NCBI GenBank assembly: GCA_037903475.1
Contig: JBAJFG010000436.1
Span: forward strand, 1 to 64,000
From: Ancylostoma caninum
Taxonomy: Eukaryota > Nematoda > Chromadorea > Rhabditida > Ancylostomatidae
DNA: 64,000 nt
Direction of reading: 5' to 3'
The translations under genes and the position numbers were made by a program. Shown here one piece after another: positions 59,301-64,000 of the stretch. The stretch's first letter is position 1; the number at the start of each line of letters is the position of its first letter. The notes below the pieces were generated by a model. That model had not been told where the DNA came from, made no database searches, and saw only the letters and a list, made by a program, of their open reading frames with translations.

Positions 59301-61004
59301 AAGCTTTGAAGAAGTACAAGAAATACATAGCGAAGCGCTTGATGGAGGACAAGAACGCTCAGCGCGAGAAGACTAGCTTTTTCACCGTCAAAAGTGAAGG
59401 CGACGAGAGCAGGTACACGTAGGCCACTCTTCTGCAGAATAGGAGAAAATGTTGATATACTCATTGCAGCACAACGAATGACGCTGCAGCTGCGAACTCT
59501 CCGAATGCCTCAGATGAAGGAAAGATTTCTTCGTTGAGAAGGACGTTCTGTGCAGTTTGCGGTACTCAAGACGTGCCTGAGAATATGCATCGTCCACCAG
59601 AGGAAGTAGAGCACACCATGGTGTTACTTGCATGTCTATCTATGCAAAAGGTCATTGAACGTCCGAAAACGAAGAACGCTCATTTAAAACCACTCGGCGT
59701 AATGGGAAGATACATCTGTGAACGTCACTACATCCAAGCTGTGAGACTTTTTGTCACCTTGCAAGTGGCAGATGACTAGCTTATGTCTTTGTTTTCTTTC
59801 AGGCAGCCATCATAGGTAAGAAGACGGAGAGTTTGTGGGGCAAGTTTCCACGAGAAGGACTCTGCAATGTCCCTGGAAATATTTTGTGCAATTTAGTGAG
59901 AGATCTCCGTGTTCACAGTGACAATATTGACGTGAGTTAGTGGAGCTATACGGCAGAAGGCTAATGTACATGTTCTTAATATTTTTCAGAAAGATGTGGT
60001 TTTAACAAGTAATCATGTAGTGGGCTTTTTCGATGACTGCTTGGTTACGTACTATGGATCGAAAGGACGAAAATCGGGTGAAAAGGAAGGAAATAATGAG
60101 CAGGTTTTGCCATCGAGCGGTGGATGCCATGCGAAAGATGCGCCAGGTAATTTATATTTTGTTTCATGGTCTTAGTTTCTCCGGAAACTGTGCAGCAGGA
60201 ATCCAGCACAAAAAGCGTAGTTTATGTAATTGAAAGCCTGAGGTTATCCCTGCTCACTCGGTCTGCTGCTATCCTCCCCTCATTTTTGCTGAATCATCTC
60301 TCAAAAATACAAACTCTTTCTATTGCAATGATATGGGCGGGACCCTTCCATACCATTTTATCTCAACGCTTACTTTGGCTGCTTCTTTGCTTTAGTACAT
60401 TCCTATTTTTTGAGGTCTTTTCAGATATTCTCAATTCTTTCACAATCTACTTCCTACAAGAATCACTCACGGCAACTATTTTTTCATTTAGGTCCAGAAT
60501 CATTGTTCGAGGATGAGCAGGAGCAGAAAGCTGCTGTTCTTGAAGAGGCCAATACTGCAGATCTTGTCGCACGTTCCTCCTCGCATTCAATTAAAGTTGA
60601 AGAAGAATCATTGCCAGCAGAAGATGTGAAGCCATCTTGTACGTGTAAGATATTCAGCAGATTCTCTTTTAACTCATTTAATCAAACTTGGCTGTTGCAC
60701 ATAGTTTATTTTTCATTTGATTTGGAGGTCTAATTTGTTAACGGTGGCAAGACAGAATGGCAGTGAATCTAGTCATCTGGTGCTTTTCCAGGCTCTAGGG
60801 ATTGTTGTGCGAACCAGCCTCATAGTTCGGACAACCATTCCTTAGAAGAGGAGCAACAATTGGAATCAGGGGATCCGGTAAAGTACGTTGCTTCACCCAC
60901 ATTTTTATTTTCGTTTAGTTCCCGCATGTCCCACTAATTCCAACGGCTTTTCTGGCAGCTGTCTAAAGGTACACTGCGGGACGGATTTGCGCAATAGAGG
61001 CTGA
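28135..61004 (+). CDS. Giant 15-module THAP-like C2CH protein, LIN-15A/LIN-56-like (single-gene model)
   Basis: My model joins 73 exons in one frame of 9,906 nt (about 3,301 residues), from ATG 28135 to TGA 61002-61004. The exon groups are listed in the module entries. Every junction between modules keeps phase, including the joins from module g to unit A, A to B and B to C, and no stop interrupts the chosen exons. Each module has C-x2-C-x51 to 55-C-x2-H, which resembles the THAP zinc signature and the THAP-like motif of C. elegans LIN-15A and LIN-56. A nuclear DNA- or chromatin-binding role is therefore inferred. Acidic, low-complexity linkers separate modules. Competing models are three or four neighbouring genes, or isoforms that end at alternative exons (39440 and 43456). 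Long-read cDNA would decide. Confidence is high for the exons and moderate for the single-gene join. Confidence 0.55.
29399..30025. other. Intron with dispersed repeat
   Basis: Between modules e and f. A stretch near 29490-29520 matches 6099-6130, and the segments ATTGAGATTACC (about 29870) and GGTAATCTCAAT (about 29945) form inverted arms, so a foldback repeat lies inside this intron. Confidence 0.55.
30026..30899 (+). CDS. Module f: C2CH module
   Basis: Exons 30026-30337, 30408-30536, 30594-30677 and linker 30773-30899. A 38-residue linker rich in Lys, Pro and Thr precedes CALC, and CKEH follows after 51 residues. Exon 2 is 129 nt with GIVPIHGLDSVP. Exon 3 is 84 nt with DVIRFYADCLATF. The linker acceptor (TGTTAAAG at 30772) is weak, so its 5' end is less certain, but the GTAAGT donor at 30900 and the phase into 31707 fit. 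Confidence 0.75.
30950..31400. repeat. Dispersed MITE-like repeat inside an intron
   Basis: Shares short blocks in the same order with 54460-54800 and partly with 13000-13090 and 34620-34880. The blocks are AGA(A)TCTCCA-like, CTGCTGATC, a CTTCTGGAGATC/GCTCTTCGAGATT-like segment, and an AAAACGATT/AAAGCGGTT tail with TGGAACGGTACCTTT-like ends. It carries a short open frame of no evident function. Confidence 0.5.
31707..32908 (+). CDS. Module g: C2CH module and its linkers
   Basis: Exons 31707-31758 (acidic linker), 31815-32055, 32190-32315, 32390-32509, 32594-32693 and 32860-32908. CAIC and CNEH are 51 residues apart. Exon 2 is 126 nt and lacks the usual FP-x-x-GL core (it reads MNDIRYSPSHRNTKVEDKKW), so this module is the most diverged. 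Exon 3 starts at an acceptor after a run of T and reads SVFSLRQFYNMCIR. The last two exons are Ser/Asn-rich linkers. The phase after 32908 fits either the domain exon at 35036 or a short terminal exon at 33111 with an early stop. Confidence 0.7.
33111..33126 (+). CDS. Possible alternative terminal exon after module g
   Basis: After the acceptor TTGTGACAG (33110), six codons in the phase left by 32908 end at TAA 33124-33126. If used, the e-f-g part would be a separate protein of about 600 residues. Confidence 0.25.
33127..35035. other. Long intron or intergenic DNA between module g and unit A
   Basis: No module exon is found here. A small exon-like stretch after CTATCAACAG (about 33748) has an ATG and a stop at 33834 but no recognisable product. 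The interval also contains the possible palindromic element at 34005-34505 and, near 34620-35000, a dispersed repeat related to 30950-31400. Confidence 0.4.
34005..34505. repeat. Possible CAGTGG-ended TA-flanked element
   Basis: Starts CAGTGGGCACC after TA (34003-34004) and ends GAAGCTCACTG before TA (34506-34507). The ends match the palindromic families above, but the interior is less symmetric and part of it (34215-34300) matches 15640-15720. It may be a longer family member or a chance pairing of ends. Confidence 0.35.
35036..37079 (+). CDS. Unit A, module a
   Basis: Exons 35036-35285, 35343-35471, 35532-35669, 35733-35790 and linker 37037-37079. An acidic entry (HDDSRPRNR) precedes CTLC; CKLH follows after 51 residues. 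Exon 2 is 129 nt with LWGKFPIHGLFGIPRKTL. Exon 3 has DLVCFYGDCLAKYRQMDGW and is 18 nt longer than in units B and C because of an extra six-codon segment (NEEAVQ-like). The intron 35791-37036 is enlarged by a mariner derivative absent from B and C. Confidence 0.8.
36083..36610 (+). mobile_element. Internally deleted mariner in an intron of unit A
   Basis: A 528-bp element flanked by TA, with terminal inverted repeats starting TTGGGTTGGGAAATAA and ending TTATTGTTCAACCTAA. Part of its interior on the plus strand resembles the start of a mariner transposase (HYDFNWWENVAQAARDVNYA, the N-terminal helix-turn-helix area). The catalytic domain is missing. Units B and C lack it at the same intron. Confidence 0.75.
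37275..38045 (+). CDS. Unit A, module b
   Basis: Exons 37275-37497, 37554-37676, 37735-37842 and 37979-38045. CALC and CKSH are 51 residues apart, with SWPHFEMRC after the first pair. Exon 2 is 123 nt and lacks the FP-x-x-GL core, having an Asn-rich centre before DLLSRLQAVVQTLD. Exon 3 reads LRTCDLVRFGGEF. The linker ends PPPPNTPAQGDI. Compared with units B and C, which agree with each other, this copy has several changes in the zinc exon. Confidence 0.8.
38212..39044 (+). CDS. Unit A, module c
   Basis: Exons 38212-38474, 38543-38671, 38729 to 38899 or 38917, and 38966-39044. CALC and CKRH are 51 residues apart. Exon 2 is 129 nt (SVPKAGLSDVPPDVV). Exon 3 starts SLEYGNVTDILDFC and runs into an acidic repeat tract (DEEKDLEQKDEDRD). 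Its donor is uncertain: GTCCTC at 38918 is destroyed in unit C, so GTAGAC at 38900 is preferred; both leave the same phase. The final exon is Ser/Asp-rich (SSDDDEHW). Confidence 0.8.
39418..39440 (+). CDS. Possible alternative terminal exon after unit A module c
   Basis: After TTTTCAG (39411-39417), the phase left by 39044 gives seven codons and TGA at 39438-39440. Its use would end the protein before module d. An identical copy is in unit B (about 48122-48144), while in unit C the same place reads on for several more codons. Confidence 0.3.
40165..41090 (+). pseudogene. Unit A HTH-like exon group, broken
   Basis: Homologous to the open exon group at 58078-59076 in unit C. Nonsense codons are visible at 40205-40207 (TAG where unit C has TGG), at 40422-40424 (TGA) and at 40941-40943 (TGA), and a 10-nt insertion follows near 40970. 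The exon at 40682-40811, with its MRHRFRWIRSRNDMEKLR segment, is still open. It probably lies within one long intron between modules c and d. Confidence 0.45.
41316..43334 (+). CDS. Unit A, module d
   Basis: Exons 41316-41436, 41494-41764, 41827-41955, 42014-42136, 42192-42240, 42968-43102 and 43247-43334. The first exon is a very basic helix (KALKKYKKYIAKRMM) that could bind nucleic acid or form a coiled coil. CAVC and CERH are 52 residues apart. Exon 2 is 129 nt with LWGKFPRGGLCNVPG. Exon 3 has IVNFFDDCLATYY and a Lys/Arg-rich tail. Linkers are Glu-rich, then Ser-rich. The phase after 43334 fits both the next unit and the terminal exon at 43411. Confidence 0.8.
42410..42690. repeat. Inverted-repeat insertion in units A and B, module d intron
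   Basis: A segment with GCGCCGTTCGGGCCGTGACG at the left and CATCGAAACGTCGGGCCCGT at the right forms imperfect inverted arms. It is present in unit A and at the same place in unit B (51115-51395) but not in unit C, whose intron is much shorter. Confidence 0.45.
43411..43456 (+). CDS. Possible terminal exon of unit A
   Basis: After TTTTTTGACAG (43410) the phase left by 43334 gives 14 further residues (NWVKMHC...) and TAA at 43454-43456. The homologous exon in unit C (60959-61004) is the proposed true end. In unit B the acceptor region is altered and would give an immediate stop. Confidence 0.4.
43720..44000 (+). mobile_element. tRNA-derived SINE, copy 2, with target duplication
   Basis: Pol III box A (TGGCGCAGTGG, about 43728) and box B (GGTTCGATCCC, 43771-43781) are intact and spaced as in tRNA genes. 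The body after TGGCCAACCAAGCC-like DNA contains GGTCGGTAAATTGGTACC. TATTAG occurs at 43714-43719 and again at 44001-44006. The matching site in unit B (52412-52417) has one TATTAG and no SINE, proving insertion after or during unit divergence. Confidence 0.85.
44106..44661. mobile_element. Non-autonomous mariner derivative at the A/B junction
   Basis: 556 bp flanked by TA; the ends read TTAGGTTGGGCAATAAG and CTTATTGCCCAACCCAA in inverse orientation, of the same TIR type as the element at 36083. The interior has no clear transposase. A nearly identical copy at 52534-53091 sits at the equivalent B/C junction, so it was copied with the unit. Confidence 0.8.
44911..45862 (+). CDS. Unit B, module a
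   Basis: Exons 44911-45160, 45218-45346, 45405-45524, 45654-45711 and 45820-45862. Same architecture as in unit A (CTLC, CKLH, x51; FPIHGLFGIPRKTL; FYGDCLKKYRQMEGW). Exon 3 is 120 nt, without the unit A insertion. In exon 2, LWGK is changed to AWGK. Sequence is closer to unit C than to unit A. Confidence 0.8.
45980..46747 (+). CDS. Unit B, module b
   Basis: Exons 45980-46202, 46259-46381, 46436-46543 and 46681-46747. The zinc exon (CALC...CKSH) encodes the same residues as unit C from the first Cys to the final Ala and differs from unit A at about eight positions. A shortened copy of the CCCGAACAGCGTAAT repeat core lies in the last intron, near 46600. Confidence 0.8.
46916..47748 (+). CDS. 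Unit B, module c
   Basis: Exons 46916-47178, 47247-47375, 47433 to 47603 or 47621, and 47670-47748. From about 46970 onward the DNA is practically identical to unit A, while the first 54 nt of this exon and the intron before it are not, so a recombination edge lies inside the zinc exon. The donor choice after the acidic tract is uncertain, as in unit A. Confidence 0.8.
48871..49796 (+). pseudogene. Unit B HTH-like exon group, broken
   Basis: Near-identical to 40165-41090 in unit A, including the same nonsense codons (offset 8,706 bp). The one coding difference noticed is Arg to Thr in the RFRWIRS-x-NDM segment. Confidence 0.45.
50021..52028 (+). CDS. Unit B, module d
   Basis: Exons 50021-50141, 50199-50469, 50532-50660, 50719-50841, 50897-50945, 51663-51797 and 51938-52028. 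The first five are the same as unit A at the protein level. After about 51494 the sequence departs abruptly from unit A, and the two linker exons carry many changes (for example QKAALLEKTSAADLLTHS). Phase after 52028 joins unit C. Confidence 0.8.
52534..53091. mobile_element. Non-autonomous mariner derivative at the B/C junction
   Basis: Copy of the element at 44106-44661 with the same TIRs and TA flanks and only a few base changes. It shows that the unit boundary, including this insertion, was duplicated. Confidence 0.8.
53344..54366 (+). CDS. Unit C, module a
   Basis: Exons 53344-53593, 53651-53779, 53838-53957, 54089-54146 and 54324-54366. CTLC and CKLH are intact and x51. Exon 2 keeps LWGKFPIHGLFGIPRKTL. 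Exon 3 begins with ATG by chance of the acceptor, replacing the Val codon of A and B. The donor of the zinc exon is GTCAGC. Confidence 0.8.
54450..54800. repeat. MITE-like repeat inserted in an intron of unit C
   Basis: Present only in unit C, between the linker ending 54366 and module b. It shares blocks with 30950-31400 (AGAGAATCTCCAGGGACTGC-like start and a CTTCTGGAGATC / AAAACGATT end) and includes a G run near 54560-54571. The following 54890-55000 matches the dispersed repeat at 15290-15400. Confidence 0.5.
55090..55857 (+). CDS. Unit C, module b
   Basis: Exons 55090-55312, 55369-55491, 55546-55653 and 55791-55857. CALC...CKSH is intact with 51 residues between. The protein is nearly identical to unit B; exon 3 has single changes (AKKELGS instead of AKKKLGS). 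Confidence 0.8.
56008..56834 (+). CDS. Unit C, module c
   Basis: Exons 56008-56270, 56338-56466, 56523 to about 56693, and 56756-56834. CALC...CKRH is intact. After the acidic tract the donor GTCCTC of units A and B reads TTCTTC here, so splicing must use an earlier GT (GTAGCC after 56693 or GTATTT after 56699), both in phase. If neither is used, the exon reads on to a stop at about 56834. Confidence 0.7.
57153..57566. repeat. Tandem duplication of about 208 bp in the unit C intron
   Basis: A segment starting TCGAATGCTCTCAAGTAAAC occurs at 57153 and again at 57362, each running through CATAGATTTTT and TTAGCCAGAA. Units A and B have one copy. The two copies differ at scattered positions. Confidence 0.75.
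57933..58075. mobile_element. Short TIR element inserted in unit C only
   Basis: About 143 bp. The left end reads GGGCTGGGATTCATGAAACG and the right end is its inverse complement. Units A and B read straight through at this place (GTCAGCCAGTCAGGTGTC-like), so this is an insertion. The interior has no coding capacity. A very short duplication (CA) is possible at the edges. Confidence 0.75.
58078..59076 (+). CDS. Unit C HTH-like exon group, open (possible nested gene or extra exons)
   Basis: Candidate exons: 58078 or 58152 to about 58261; 58371-58574; 58655-58784; and about 58905-59076. The second has an acidic part (IGDDEDLENDD) and PDWETESEIPAPTFRPPQ. The third reads AIAYYRLGSKGYRPL and then MRHRFRWIRSRNDMEKLR. 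The fourth contains ILSHDSLQQLRNSGFDLFG and ends at TAG 59074-59076. The pattern recalls the DNA-binding part of Tc5/CENP-B-like nematode proteins (moderate to low confidence). Joining phases to modules c and d do not fit simply, so this may be a separate short gene, a relic, or alternative exons. Confidence 0.35.
59292..61004 (+). CDS. Unit C, module d and proposed C terminus
   Basis: Exons 59292-59412, 59470-59740, 59803-59931, 59990-60146, 60492-60638, 60792-60882 and terminal 60959-61004. CAVC and CERH are 52 residues apart. The fourth exon fuses two exons of units A and B, because a deletion removed the intron and a few coding bases in frame. The Glu-rich linker is 12 nt longer than in A (a Ser-rich insertion, RSSSHS). 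The terminal exon adds 14 residues and stops at TGA 61002-61004. No polyadenylation signal is obvious before the SINE at 61071. Confidence 0.8.
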
Positions 61005-61070
61005 ATGAGAGTGGTGTTCTAATCGTGGAAAATTCCGTGAACTTAAATTTTTGGGAGATATGAACTCAAA

Positions 61071-61302
61071 GGGGCGCGCATAGCGCTGTTGATAAGAGGC
61101 CCGATGGCTCGATTGTTCGATGCCACCCCCTGGCTAACCTGGCCATCTATCCTTCCGGGTGGATAAATTGCTACCAGACGAGTCTGGAAGGATGCCTCCA
61201 GCAAGTCATTGTATAGCGAACATACGCATTCAATGACTGTACAGATGAAGTCTGATGCGTGGCGCACCCCATAAACAAGATTTAGCTGAATACTTTTTCT
61301 TT
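61071..61302 (+). mobile_element. tRNA-derived SINE, copy 3, with 12-bp target duplication
   Basis: The target duplication TATGAACTCAAA is exact at 61059-61070 and 61303-61314. The head is diverged: box A is weak (TAGCGCTGTTGATAAGAGGC), and box B reads TGTTCGATGCC. The body matches the copy at 43720 up to GATGCGTGGCGCA. It was inserted just after the proposed stop codon of unit C. Confidence 0.8.
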
Positions 61303-61314
61303 TATGAACTCAAA

Positions 61315-62010
61315 ACTTGCATTACTTTTTTTTCCTAATTCTTATATATGTCTCTGAACATTTCTGTTCTCGAGCGTCTCCTCATTTTTCACGTCGTTTC
61401 TCCGCCAGCCAGTTGAAGGCGCAGTTCCTTCCATGAATCGCCTCCGAGATTTTTGGTCGACCGAATTCCACACAAACTGCTGGCTGCATTGATAATTTTT
61501 TGATAATTTCGTGAAAAAAAGCAGGAAACACATTTTTTCAGCAATTCTTTGGAGCTATTCGGGTAGCTGCACGCTATTTTTATTCAAGATGTACATTTCG
61601 CGTTGACCTTCATGGAAAATTCTCTACAAATCTATGAATGCGTGACTGACGCACGCATCTAGTGTGAATTGACCTGCATAGATCATCAACTGGTTAAGTT
61701 CTCAGACCCTTTTTCTATAAACTGTCTTCTAACATGGCCAGTTCCCCTGTGAAGATAGTTGGAGTGACGCCAGAGAGAAAAAGGATCTAAGAAAGTGTAT
61801 GGCAATCGGAGAGTTCCAAGAAAGACAGGCATTCTACACAGATACTCAACTTTTATCGAATTTGAAATAGACTATGACCATACTGCATCATTTCTTCCTC
61901 GCTTTTCCCCCTAGACCCAGCCCTGATCGAGTACCAAATCATGTGACCCGAAATTATTTTTTAAAAAAAACTGGTTCAGGCAAGAGGACGGTTTCTGTGG
62001 GACGCAGCCA
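61315..62010. other. Diverged flank of a unit, where a fourth unit would begin
   Basis: About 61670-61960 still resembles the spacer that precedes module a in units B and C (shared TAGATCATCAA, GTTCTCAGAC and CAAATCA-GT motifs). It ends at about 61970, and no fourth module a follows. The mariner fragment begins in its place. Confidence 0.55.
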
Positions 62011-62673
62011 GTGTTAGCGGAAGAGCAACGGTACATTCGATTACAAAATTGTGCGTCTCTACTCGAGCGTAGCAGCAAGGAGTTGTTCTTGAGCCGATTG
62101 GTCACCTTTGGAGAGAGCTGGATTATCTATGACATGGAAGAGGAAACGGCTAGATGTGTGAATGAGAAGGAATTGCCGAAAAAACTGGAGCCACATCAGA
62201 GGAAGCTGCTAGTTGCAGTATGGTGGACTGCTGCTGGAGCTGTACACCATGCATTTCACCGAAATCCTGGCGCCATCGTTGAGGAGTGGTACTGCGAGGA
62301 ACTTGTAGCAATGCACAAAAAGCTTCCACTACAGCAACGTGCGCTGCGTAATAGTAAATCTCTAGTATATCTCTATGATAAGGAGCACCCGAATGTATCC
62401 AGTGTTACTGTGAGAAACCTATATGAGTTAGGCTACGAAGTACTAGATTATCCATCTCATTCTCCAGATCTCTTACCTAGTGAATATCATTTGTTTCCAG
62501 AGTTTAATGAATACCTCTGTCACCAAGTCTTCAGCAGCGTAAAAGATGTAGAAGATTCATTTCAATGTTTCTTAGAAACCAGGACTGGAACGTTTTTCAG
62601 TGCTGGTATAAATAAGTTAGTGTCACGATGGAAGAAGTGCGTAGAGGCGAATGGTAACTATTTTGATGAATAG
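62011..62673 (+). pseudogene. Mariner transposase catalytic-domain fragment with altered catalytic positions
   Basis: An uninterrupted 220-codon frame matches the C-terminal two thirds of a mariner (DD34D) transposase. The N-terminal HTH part is missing. At the first catalytic position the context reads LVTFGESWIIYD, where mariners have GDE, so the Asp is Gly. The second (LYDKEHPNV) keeps Asp. The third reads SPDLLPSEYHLF, with Glu for Asp. The end (VSRWKKCVEANGNYFDE) is typical. No TIR was found on either side. The enzyme should be inactive; the open frame may be chance or a sign of recent decay. Confidence 0.75.
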
Positions 62674-63231
62674 GTCTCGTTTTCTTGTCATTTGATTGAT
62701 AAATTTTGCTCAATTTGATTTCGATATTTAGACATTTCCAAGCATTCGTGGTGTGAGGCATTCAGAAAGGAGTGAATATTGGTGTATTTACGGAGTAAAG
62801 GTAAGTAGTGCGGTAGTGAAACACGCTTGGTATTGATTGAAAACGATCGCGTCTCCACCCATGATGCTTTCACCAGCAATCGCTACCTGTTGAAGGGACT
62901 GTATACCGTTTCCATGAGAGATGCAGCCAGGTAGCATAGGGAATGCGTCTGTGACTTTGTCTGCAGTTATGTCAACGCGGTGTCGGCAAGCAAATCAGTG
63001 GTTCCACATATGAGAAGACGCCGCAGGATGCGTCTGGTAGAAGATTTTACCAGATGACTGCATGAAAATATCAAGATGGAAAGAATCACACCACATACAT
63101 ATTAGAATTTACACAAGCATGTGCAAAAATTTGTTTGAACCAACTGATCAGCTGGAGCACGCCGCGCCGCAGCCGTAGTTGCAGACAAAGTCACAAACGC
63201 ACTCCAGAGGCTGCCAAACTCCAGTGGACGG
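62674..63231. other. Dispersed repeat and unassigned DNA
   Basis: About 62910-63120 matches 15640-15810 (shared GACTTTGTC, AGGATGCGTCTGG and AAGATGGAAAGAATC-like segments). Nothing else is recognised. Confidence 0.4.
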
Positions 63232-63489
63232 CAGTGGCGGTGGCCCATCTACGGCCTCGAGAAGGACGCCGCGCAGCCGCACCGCGCACTGAGATCGGTG
63301 TCGCCTGCCGTCGGAATGCTACTTTCAGGCGCTTTCTTCGCGACTTGGTCGAAAATCCTTGGAATCGGGTAGAAGAGCTGCTAGAAATAGCATAACAGCA
63401 GCAGAAAACATCGGTTAAGGCACGCGCGGCGCGGTTGCGCGACGTCCTTCTCGAGGCCGCAAATGGGCCACCGCCATTGCCGTGTACTG
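63232..63489. repeat. CAGTGG palindromic MITE, copy 4
   Basis: Starts CAGTGGACGGCAGTGGCGG and ends GCCGTGTACTG before TA. The CTCGAG and GCGCGGCGCGG tracts are as in the other members. The left TA is not preserved. Confidence 0.75.
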
Positions 63490-64000
63490 TATGTGTGAGC
63501 TTGAGTATTCTTTGGTTAGTTGTTTTAGATTAATGCTGCAATCCGTTTCGAAGAATTTTACAATCTATCCATACATACATGGCATCGGAACACAGTTAAC
63601 CGTGCTGTCGAATTCAATCAACAACGATGTGCTCGATGCTCAGCCGCATAAACCCATTTAAAGATACCACGAACTCGATGCGACAATTCAATACACAGAG
63701 ATCAACATGCAAAAACTTTATGAACAGTTTGTTTAAGTAATACTGCCCAGAAAACCACCCGTACAAAAAATGAGACAGTGAGATAACAGCAATGTCAGCT
63801 TCAGCAATTTCAGCAGTAATCATCTTGAGAAAATTCAAAAAAATGGACGCAGAACAGTAGATACTACATGCCATATATAAAATGGCATTACATGAATGGA
63901 AAGAGATCAGTGGCTAATGAGCTACTGAGGTCTATATAAATGCAAGATCTCCGCTATGACTTGGAAAAAAGAAGACATTGGAGGCAATATTACTATTTTA
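63490..64000. other. Unassigned DNA to the window end
   Basis: A minus-strand open frame of 86 codons (63614-63874) has no recognisable domain. No gene is called. Confidence 0.35.

Noticed and set aside
1..64000. CRISPR array, operon or bacterial gene cluster
   Set aside because: No regularly spaced short repeats and no bacterial gene structure; introns and transposons show a nematode-type nuclear genome.

Overview
The window looks like nuclear DNA of a parasitic nematode, most likely a strongylid such as a hookworm (inference). The evidence is short introns ending in TTTTCAG, many Tc1/mariner-type elements with TA target duplications, an RTE-type LINE tail, tRNA-derived SINEs and many GC-rich palindromic MITE-like repeats in AT-rich DNA. 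There is no bacterial-style gene organisation. Only two sets of exons are well supported; the rest is mainly repeats and unassigned DNA.

1-11 kb is repeat-rich: TA-flanked palindromic elements, a nearly complete maT-like transposon (4205-5472), a mariner relic (about 6745-7320) and a SINE. At 11.3-12.5 kb, on the minus strand, lie six in-frame exons of a GNAT-family N-acetyltransferase (arylalkylamine N-acetyltransferase-like); both ends are missing. From 12.5 to 28 kb I see repeats, an RTE LINE fragment and no convincing gene.

From 28.1 to 61.0 kb the plus strand holds an exon array built from one repeating module. Each module has an exon with a THAP-like C2CH signature (C-x2-C-x51 to 55-C-x2-H), an exon of about 129 nt with a G-x-F/V-P...GL...P core, and an exon with an F-Y/F-x-D/N-C-L type core, followed by acidic linkers. 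I count 15 modules: three unique ones (e, f, g) and then a four-module set (a, b, c, d) repeated three times as units A (35.0-43.3 kb), B (44.9-52.0 kb) and C (53.3-60.9 kb). My splice model of 73 exons keeps one open frame of 9,906 nt, about 3,301 residues, from the ATG at 28135 to the TGA at 61002-61004. The closest known precedent is the THAP-like C2CH motif of the C. elegans synMuv regulators LIN-15A and LIN-56, so a chromatin or transcription role is plausible. Several separate genes or isoforms remain possible, because units A and C also offer short exons with stops.

The array is young and mosaic. About 4.5 kb of units A and B are almost identical, with abrupt edges, whereas the left halves of B and C resemble each other more. 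SINE, mariner and MITE insertions differ between units, and in two cases the empty site or target duplication can be read directly. An extra HTH-like exon group between modules c and d is open in unit C but broken by stops in A and B. The array ends next to a mariner transposase fragment with altered catalytic positions (62.0-62.7 kb), followed by more palindromic repeats.
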